From Ustilaginoidea virens (taxonomy: Eukaryota; Ascomycota; Sordariomycetes; Hypocreales; Clavicipitaceae), in assembly GCF_000687475.1 (NCBI RefSeq), contig NC_057318.1, forward strand, positions 6,365,792-6,429,791: a stretch of 64,000 nucleotides of DNA, read 5' to 3'. A program made the translations under genes and the position numbers. Positions 56,521-64,000 of the stretch are shown here, one piece after another (position 1 is the first letter of the stretch; each line of letters starts with the position of its first letter). The notes under the pieces were generated by a model. That model did not search any database, was not told the origin of the DNA, and saw nothing but the letters and a program-made list of their open reading frames with translations.

Positions 56521-57200
56521 GATTATAAAAGGAATTAAAAGAGATTATAGAACGAATAGATAAATATCCCTTTTTAGTACTAATCTTATATAAATCCTAT
56601 ACCTTTATTAATACCTTAATCGACTCAGGATGTAACTACTATAGCGCTATAAGCGAAAAAATAGTATAATAGTTAGGCTTCTAACCTATCTGCCTATTAT
56701 AATATAGGGAAATCGGAATAGCAATAGATATTCGAAGCTATTTAGAAGAACGTAAGGTAATATATTCCTCTATTACCTATATCGTCTGCATAGCGATTAA
56801 TATTAATAGATAGCCGTCTATAGTTATACTTTATATTATCCCGGGCCTTATATATAATGTTATCTTTAGGATGCCTTAAATAGAGCACTATAATATTATA
56901 CTATAGGCGAAGTATTGCTAATTAAAGATTAGATCGGTAGGTAGCTTTATTATTAAGGAATCGATAAGAAGACGATAAGGTCTAACCGTAGTAAATATCT
57001 TTAGTTTAGTCTTCTATAGTATACTAAAGCAAGCGAAACACTCTAAGGATCAATCGACTTCCTTTATAGCAATAAACTTATAAGAGATAATATATATCCT
57101 CTATATTATACTACTACCTTATTAAGACTCTACCTTACGATTATAGGAGCTATAGGTACTCCCGATAGAATTATAGGAATTTGCCGACCTTTTCGATAAA
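56520..57200 (+). pseudogene. G2 aspartic protease
   Basis: The active-site triad DSG is intact at 56622-56630 in the context FINTLIDSGCNYYSAISEK. TAG/TAA stops follow. It would cleave the polyprotein. Confidence 0.72.
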
Positions 57201-58560
57201 AAGAAGGCTTCTAGTCTCCCTCTACACTAGGGTATATTAGACTACTATATCTGACTTAAAAAGACTACGGATAAGAGCCAACCAGACTTACCTTAGGGCC
57301 TATTATATAATATGCTATAAGATTAGTTACTTAAGGTTCGGAGATAAATAATTAATCTAATAGATAAAGGATAGATCTAAACGAGCTCCTTATCGGTAGT
57401 AATATTAGTCTTACTAGCTAGGAAGGGGAATAATAGGTAGCGATTTTATATCGACTATTAAGCCCTTAATAAGGTTATAGTCTAAGACTAATACCCCCTC
57501 CTTTTAATTAAGGAGACCTTATAATCCCTCTCCTAGGCAAAATAATTTACTAAGGTTGATATACGCATAGTATTCTATAAGATATATATTGCAGAGGACG
57601 ATAAATACTTAATTATATTCTGTATACAATTCAGACTATTTAAATAGCTTATTACGCCATTTGGTCTGACTAGGGCCTTTGCGACTTTTTAAAAATATAT
57701 TAATAGGGCCTTAGGGAATACACTAAGAGACTTTATAATTACTTACCTCGATAATATTTTAATTTATACTAGGGGATTAAGGGCGGACTATATAGGGCGC
57801 GTTAAGGAAATCCTTTAATAATTATAAAAGGCCAGCTTAAATTTAGATCTTAATAAGTGCGACTTTATAGTGAAAGAGGTCTAATACCTAGGATATATTA
57901 TAACGGCCGGAAAGGAAATCCATCTAGACCCTAAAAAGATTAAGGCTATTTAGAATTAGGAAGTACCTATAAAATTAAAAAGCGTTTATAGTTTCCTCGG
58001 TTTTACTAACTTCTACCGTAATTTTATCCTAGACTTTTTTTGCCTTATCGACCCTTTAATTAGGTTAATAAAAAAAGGGGTCCTATTCTAATAATTAAAT
58101 AAAGAAAAGGCGGTATTCTAAATGCTTAAATAGTATTTTATATCGTCTTTAGTTCTCGCCTAATAAGACCCTAATAAAGAGATAGTCTTTAAGGCAGATA
58201 GCTCTAGTATAGCATTTAGTAGCTATCTATCGTAGATCGGAGAGGATAGTATACTCTACCCTATTGCATATTATTCCGCTTGCTTATCGGATATAGAACA
58301 AAATTATACTATATACAATAAGGAACTCCTTACCGTTATTTTTTACCTTAAGGTATAATTAGTAGAATTCCGCTTAATAGCCTCCCTTTTTACTATCTTT
58401 ACTAACTATAAGAACCCCAAGTATTTCGCCCGGCTATAAGAAATATCTAAGCGATAAGCCTAATAGGCTAAGACTCTAGCGCTTTTTAATTTCTATCTTT
58501 AGTATAGGCCTAAGTTATAAGCCTAACGCCCCGATATGCTTTCTTAGCGGGAATAAGAGG
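57200..58560 (+). pseudogene. G2 reverse transcriptase and RNase H
   Basis: The RT shows VTPFGLT (as ITPFGLT, about 57651-57671), KYINRALGNTLRDFII, and the active site at 57744-57755 reading YLDN instead of YLDD. RNase H at about 58150-58450 reads IVFKADSSSIAFSSYLSQ and YNKELLTVI. The Asp-to-Asn change alone should abolish polymerase activity; many stops are also present. Confidence 0.8.
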
Positions 58561-58879
58561 TAAATAAGGCAGAGCTATAAATCGGCTAGATTTTAAAACC
58601 GCTATCTATTTTAGCACTTAATATAGATAAAATAGAAAGCGAAAAGATACCGACTTTAGCCCTAAAGACCACCCTACCCTATAGTTTATGTATCTTCGCC
58701 GACTCCTACCTTTAAATTATTTAAGACTAAGCGATATCTAAAGATAATATATATCAGGCCTAATAAATGGCAGTCGCGAATAGGGAATAATAATTTCTAG
58801 TAGAGGCAGCGATACGAGAATAAATTGCTAACTATACCCTAAATGTATATAGCGTACTCCTTTACCGGGTATAGGTATA

Positions 58880-59990
58880 GCTCCTATTATTTAAGCCCCT
58901 AACTACTACGGTAATCTAATATTGCTATAATTCACCTATTGCGGGCTACCTAGGGAAAAATACTACCTTCTAACTATTGCGATGAGATTATTACTTTAAT
59001 AATATATCGTCTAAGGTAGTAAGATATATTTAGAATTGCCGATACCATAGGGTGTATAAAAGCCATTAATTGCGCCAGGGCTTGCTATAACCGCTACTAA
59101 TCGTAGACCGCTTTTAGTCGCAGATATCGGTCGACTTTATAACTAACCTTCCTACCTGTAATATATCCGACCTACGATTCCTTATAGTAATAATAGACCG
59201 CTTATTAAAATATATCTAGCTAGAAGCTATACACTCAATAAAAGCAAAAGACTGCGTAAAGTAGTTCTAATAGTGCTAGTAGCGCTTTTATAATTTTCCT
59301 AAGGAGATTATTAGCGATTAAGGTTTAGATTAAATAGGCTAATTTTAGTCTATACTTTATAAGTCAGCCAAGACTGAGCAACTTCTTTCTATAGTATACC
59401 ATCCTTAAACTAATAGCGGTATAAAGCGAATAAACCAAGAGGTATAGGCGGTCCTCTATATTATAATTTCCTTTGATTAATATAATTAGCTAAACCATCT
59501 CGCGGTATATTAACTCGCGTTAAATAATTAGATATTATCTATTACTAGGTTTAGCCTAAACCGGCTACTTAATAGGTTTAATATTCCGATTATTGCCTTG
59601 CCCCTAGAGATAACTTTAAGCTTGATTACCCTAAAGGGGCGTATAGCTCTCTTTCTTAGTAACCTTAAAAAAAGATAGGAATTAGCCTAGGCTATTATCG
59701 CTTTTATATAGTAACGATAGTAAGATACTACTAACCATTTATAATGCCCGGCCGAACGCTTTTAGGTTAGCGACTAAATATAGTTAAACCTCTAGAATAT
59801 TAAAACGAACCGCTTATATAAAAAGCTTAATTAGGTCTCTACTAAATATACTATTGTTACTATCCTATTACTACTTAATATCTAGCTTAATATCCTATAG
59901 GGTATCTATCTGGTTTTTTATATTAATTTAATCGAATAAGCTATTTCTAATCTACTACCTAATTAGGTAATAATCGATATATAACCTAAG
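58880..59990 (+). pseudogene. G2 integrase
   Basis: N-terminal zinc site around 58930-59050 (H...AGYLGKNTT, then a Cys pair partly changed). Catalytic core with VDFITNLP and LIVIIDRLLKYI (about 59130-59220), the EIISD motif (59300-59310) and the later conserved Glu region (KRINQEVQAVL). The matching point of the LINE-1 insertion in G1 is about 59675. Confidence 0.75.
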
Positions 59991-60014
59991 CCCCTATTTA
60001 TCTTCCCCTAAGAC

Positions 60015-60190
60015 TCTATAAACCTATATAAAGAATATAAGGTTAAGGAGATACTTACGGCGAAAAATGCATAAAGTCGAAGATAGAAATATAATATACT
60101 TATAAAATAGAAAGGGTACGACTTACCGATATAGGAACCCCTAAAAAACTTTAAAGATACTACTATATAGGAAATATTCGAGGCTAAATG
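60015..60190 (+). pseudogene. G2 C-terminal chromodomain
   Basis: In sense EYKVKEILTAKNA, then YNILIK(stop)KGYDLPI(stop)EPLKNF, i.e. the KWKGY...WEP core of a chromodomain with both Trp codons (TGG) converted to TAG. Chromodomains read histone marks and steer chromovirus integration into heterochromatin. Confidence 0.75.
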
Positions 60191-60239
60191 GGGGGATATT
60201 AGGACTTATAATAGGCTTAGCTAGGTCCCGAAATAGGGT

Positions 60240-62126
60240 CTATTAGACTAATAAATAACGCTAAATGCCTACCACTACTAAAAATAAAATAAAATAATAA
60301 AAACACGCCTAAAAAAAAAAAATATAATATAATAAACTAAACCGGGGCCGATATAGGCTTAACCCTAATACGCCTTTTTTTAGGGCTACTTTCTATCTCC
60401 CTAAGCCTTTTCCTACTCCTATAGCGGTATATAGGCCGGTAGCAGTAGGGGTCCTTATAGGGTAGGGCGCGCATATAGGCTATATATCAGATAAAGATAG
60501 TTCCCTATGCGTCTATAATATAATAGAATTTGCGGGATACTATAAGGCGCATATAGTAGGGGCGCACTAGGAGACAATAAGACCCTTTAATAAGATAGGG
60601 CTAGATAATATAGTATCTATAGAGGCGGCTATAATAAAGACGGCGTGGGCGTAGGGGGCTATAGAGTAGGGTCTGCCTACTACTATAGGGGTTATACTAG
60701 ATAACCTTACGCTAGCGGCGGCAAAGCCTCTATATAATACCAGCCGCTTTAGTCGTATAATAGTTCCCCCCTTGCATAATACGCAGGGAAGGCGGGCCGA
60801 GATAAAAGCAGGGGTAGTCAGGGATATTAAGCTCTAACCCAATACTGCTCTATCCTAATATAATATTCTTAGGCTTCTATTTATATCTCCCTTATAATAT
60901 TCAGAATAAGAGTAAGATCTATAATATACCTAGCCTGGCGCCGTAAAGGCGTTAATGCTATAGATGCGGTAGAAACTATACCGGCAGCATTTCTTAGCCT
61001 AAACGCTAAATATAGGGCGCTAGGGGCTACCTATTCGGCAGTAAAAGCGCGATGCTATTAATTATTTAAAGCCTAAAACTTAAGGGTAAGGATAGTAGTA
61101 TACGCTTTCTGCATATCTATTTTAAGACGAGCGGGCTTTACAATAGCCCTCCCCTCTTTTACTACTTTAATCTAGCTACATAAAATACGTTATAGTATAG
61201 GGTTCCCTATGAGATACTAATTAAGCTATATGTAGGATATATAAGAATTAGCGCAACTCTTACACCCTTTAGCTCTCCCGTAATACTTATATATAAGCAA
61301 TTCTCCGGTCGACTATATACGCTTAGTATATCTATCGCATAGAAACTCTTTGTCCTTTATATATTAATACTCCTTATCTAAGGAGTCCCCCTCTAGGAGA
61401 TAATTGCTAGCGGCGCGGCATAGCTTCTAAGGATAAATAGGGCTCGATCCCTCCCTAATAAAAATACTTCTAGCGGCAGACGAGGATATATTCAGGCTCT
61501 AAACGGGATTAGTATAAGACGCTCGTAATAGAGGTAGGGACTTAAGATTTACTAATAGGCTTTACGATAGGCTAGACCGGGTCTTACTATAAAAGGAGTT
61601 AGCAGCCGGTTGCAATAGAGATAGAATTCGGTAAGGAATACTAATGCGAGCGGGATAAAAATAATACTTCAACCGATTAGTATGCAATACAGGCTCAATA
61701 TAGGATAAAACTTATAATAATAGGGACCTTCGATGCTTATTAATAGCCTTAATAAGAAGAAGGGAAGAAGAAAAAAAGCCCTAATAAAGAAAAATAAAGA
61801 CTATAGGGAGATTTCCAGCCAGCAGCTAGCGAAAATTTTTTTATAACGTTCCTAGCTGTATCGGTCAACCTCTAGCTAATAGCGCGACGATGAACTTCTA
61901 TGCGCTTCCACTATACTATTCCCAATTAATAACTGTACGACTCCTATTAATTATATGGCTATATCCGCTACGGTTATAGACGAATCCTTCCTATACCCGG
62001 CAATTAGCCTATATATAGATTTAAGGATATAGCGATATAGTAATCGGCGATATAATTAGTCCCTAGCGGAGGATTAATTAATGATAAAAGGCGATTTTTC
62101 CGACTCTAAGGCGGAGAAAGGGGGTA
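60240..62126. other. G2 3' module between pol and 3' LTR
   Basis: About 1.9 kb, an unusually long 3' region. Contains an A run near 60317-60328 and, on the minus strand, the counterpart of the Cys-pair frame described for G1 (about 60900-61560 here). Ends in a purine-rich GGCGGAGAAAGGGGG tract next to the LTR, the polypurine tract. Confidence 0.6.
60900..61560 (-). pseudogene. Antisense Cys-pair frame in the G2 3' module
   Basis: Reverse-strand counterpart of G1 4920-5530. More mutated than in G1; the Cys pairs lie around 61280-61400. Its presence at the same place and on the same strand relative to pol in G0, G1 and G2 makes it a family trait. Function unknown. Confidence 0.3.
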
Positions 62127-62368
62127 TATCACAGGCTCGGGCTACGCCTGCGCCACAATATAGCTAGGACTCGGGCTGCGCCCGCGACTAGCCTTAGGAG
62201 TATCGGCACAGGGTCACGAGGGCTCGCTAAGGACTCGGCCTATACTATATACGGGCATAAATAGGCTACTTAGAGGCCCCTATTCGGGCCCTCTCTCTTT
62301 CCTCCTTAGTCTATTTAATATATTCATTCGACGCCTATTCGCAGTAGCCCTAGGGCTAGTTCTTTACA
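62127..62368 (+). repeat. 3' LTR of Gypsy G2 (242 bp)
   Basis: Begins TATCACAGGCTCGGG and ends GTTCTTTACA. The pair of 55037-55278; the differences I saw are transitions. Confidence 0.92.
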
Positions 62369-62373
62369 ACTAT

Positions 62374-63942
62374 TATAATATAGCCGAGGTAGTATACTTC
62401 CTTTATTGCGAAATTATATTTATCTAAATCGAGATTTAGGCTAGTATTTTATAAGCGCTAAAAGACAATCCTAATGCAATCTATATATTCCTTCTATAAG
62501 CCTCTAATATAAACTAAAATATTATTTAAGTAAGTAATAATAAAATCCCCTAATAAGTCCCCTAAGGCCCTATTAATATATCGCTAGAATATTTTAGGGG
62601 CCCTAATTAGGCTAAAAAGGTTTACTAACTATTTAAAAAGACCAAAATAAGTCTAAAACGCAATTAGGTATTTATCGCCCTCGACAATATAGATCTTATA
62701 AAATATAATATAGATATCTACCTTTATAAACTACTTCGCCTATAATAGGGAATATAGTATCTCCTTAATTAAGGGAATGGGATACCAGTCCTATACTATA
62801 ACCTTATTTAAGGCCCGGTAATCTATATAGAAATGCTATCTACTATTCGCCTTTTTCGCAAGTAAGACTAATACCGCTGCCGATAAAGAATTTATATAAA
62901 TCTATCTTTTATCTATAAGGTTAATTATTTATCTCTAAACCTTAAGTAGCTAGTCCTATAGTATATTATGTAGCGGTCCCTATAAGAGGTTGGGTAGCCC
63001 CCTATCTAGGGTCGGTTTAAGCTTAAAATAATAATTAAGTATGCCTTAGTGCGGTAGGAGGCTAAAAGCTTTTGCTTTATCGAAAAGATTAGTAAAGTCT
63101 TAAAGCTCTAGTAGTAGGGTCTATAATTAAGCCGGGGGGGGAGCTAAATTCTAATATAGCGGGAGCATAATATAGAGGATATATATAAGCTCCTATAGGC
63201 TTATATAGAAAAAAGAGGTCGAATTATCTTAAATATATACCGCGTATTATAATATACTATAAAAAACCGATCTAAGAATATTAATTGCGGCAGGCCTAAA
63301 GGATTAAATAATTAATTCCTTTATAAATAGGCTATTAGCGGCTCTAATTCTTAGTCGGCACTACTTTACCTATAGTTCGATATTGCAGTACTCTATCTAA
63401 AATAACCCTAAGATAATATTATAAATTAGGCCTAGGACGATATATGGTATTATAGCTAATAGCTATCTATCAATATTAATATCGATATAGATAATATAGG
63501 TAATTAAAGGGATAATAGCCTATTACTCCCCCGATCGGCTCTTTATATCTACTATAGTCCTAAGCTTTCTATAGGATAGTAGGCGGATAGGCTAAAGACC
63601 TAACCTTTAGATAGTTCTTTTACTTATCGCACTATAGCAATTATAACTAAAATTAATTAGGATATTAATAAAGGTAAAATTATTATATAATATTAGGACT
63701 AAAAAGGAGTGTCTATCTATATAGTCTTTAATATTATTAATCTCCTTTATGCTATAATCCTATTGTGGCCTAGCTATAGGCTAGGTGCGTTTTTTAAGCC
63801 TTTTCGCGAGATTCGGCTTAAAGGCTAGTCTTTTCCCTAGGTATCGCTATTATTATTATCTCTAAGCTTAATAATTCGTAAGGCTTTTACGGCCTTTAGG
63901 TCTATAGAAGCTATAGTTATCTCTTATAGGCGCTAAGCCGGC
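62374..63942 (-). pseudogene. H reverse transcriptase N-terminal part, protease and gag end
   Basis: Continuation of H right of G2. The RT active-site box at 62521-62532 reads YLNN (both Asp lost). The RT N-terminal part extends to about 63050. The protease lies near 63600-63680, where the DSG triad is no longer clear. Gag C-terminal remnants lie from 63720 to 63942. The sequence then changes abruptly to telomere repeats. Confidence 0.7.
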
Positions 63943-64000
63943 AGGGTAGGGTTAGGGTTAGGGTTAGGGTTAGGGTTAGGGTTAGGGTTAGGGTTAGGGT
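63943..64000 (+). repeat. Telomere repeats (TTAGGG)n, right chromosome end
   Basis: After one imperfect unit (AGGGTAGGG), perfect TTAGGG repeats run to the last base, about nine units. The G-rich strand runs 5' to 3' toward the edge, as at a right-hand chromosome end. No subtelomeric gene or spacer lies between it and Gypsy H. Confidence 0.96.

Larger units (their letters stand above)
55037..62368 (+). mobile_element. Gypsy G2: full-length chromodomain Gypsy, plus strand
   Basis: 7,332 bp with 242-bp LTRs (55037-55278, 62127-62368) and an ACTAT duplication (55032-55036, 62369-62373), inserted in H. Gag, protease, RT, RNase H, integrase and chromodomain are all recognisable on the plus strand, followed by a 1.9-kb 3' module. 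It is the only whole element on the plus strand. RIP has put stops throughout and changed catalytic residues. Confidence 0.92.
52343..63942 (-). mobile_element. Gypsy H: chromodomain Gypsy cut off by the telomere
   Basis: A minus-strand Gypsy element with its 3' LTR on the left (52343-52603). Pol continues rightward (chromodomain, integrase, RNase H, RT), is split by G2 at 55036/62369, and goes on to protease. The telomere replaces the rest of gag and the 5' LTR. H is related to G elements but its LTR is 261 bp and divergent, and it lacks their long 3' module. No target duplication can be checked. Confidence 0.83.

Noticed and set aside
1..64000. tRNA, rRNA or host genes
   Set aside because: I saw no cloverleaf with conserved box sequences, no rRNA-like blocks, and no intron-containing or long non-transposon frame. 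The only tRNA-like match is the 11-15 base primer site of K1/K2.

Overview
This window is one chromosome end of a filamentous ascomycete fungus. The right edge (about 63943-64000) is a run of TTAGGG telomere repeats. The rest is transposable-element DNA packed element-inside-element. I see no host gene, tRNA, rRNA or CRISPR array. The fungal assignment rests on three things: the telomere motif, the element families (fungal Copia types, chromodomain Gypsy, and a LINE whose ORF1 carries zinc knuckles), and a pervasive repeat-induced point mutation (RIP) pattern. C-to-T and G-to-A changes have turned CAG/CAA codons into TAG/TAA, Cys TGC into TAC, His CAC into TAC, and catalytic Asp into Asn. The DNA is rich in TpA. 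I cannot name the species.

Layout by nesting. Level 0: remains of a Gypsy element, 'G0' (1-859), cut by an old Copia, 'C'. Level 1: Copia C starts with its 3' LTR at 860 and resumes in pieces to 52342; its 5' end is missing. Level 2, all inside C: Copia 'X1' (2040-22390), Copia 'K1' (24049-28817), 'LINE-2' (28913-49705), a solo LTR of C's own family (49945-50745), and Gypsy 'H' (52343-63942), which the telomere cuts off inside its gag region. Level 3: Gypsy 'G1' (4000-16981) inside X1; Copia 'X2' (29191-36407) and Copia 'K2' (36424-43744) inside LINE-2; Gypsy 'G2' (55037-62368) inside H. Level 4: 'LINE-1' (6697-13540) inside G1. Most boundaries are supported by target-site duplications: 5 bp for the LTR elements, 12 and 15 bp for the LINEs.

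All elements except G2 and the solo LTR are coded on the minus strand. K2 is the least damaged. Its 1,637-codon gag-protease-integrase-RT-RNaseH frame runs from 42225 to 37312 and is broken only by a few stops; those I checked are CAR-to-TAR changes. K1 is an internally deleted relative of K2. The other elements are heavily mutated and cannot encode working proteins. G1 also lacks gag.

The features most worth a second look are the following. (1) A Copia primer-binding site that matches the anticodon arm of initiator tRNA-Met. (2) A set of stem-loops in the X leader, kept in both copies. (3) A Cys-pair antisense reading frame in a 1.8-kb 3' module present in G elements but not in the related H. 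(4) A 32-base T run at the 5' end of LINE-1. (5) The telomere seated directly on a broken retrotransposon.
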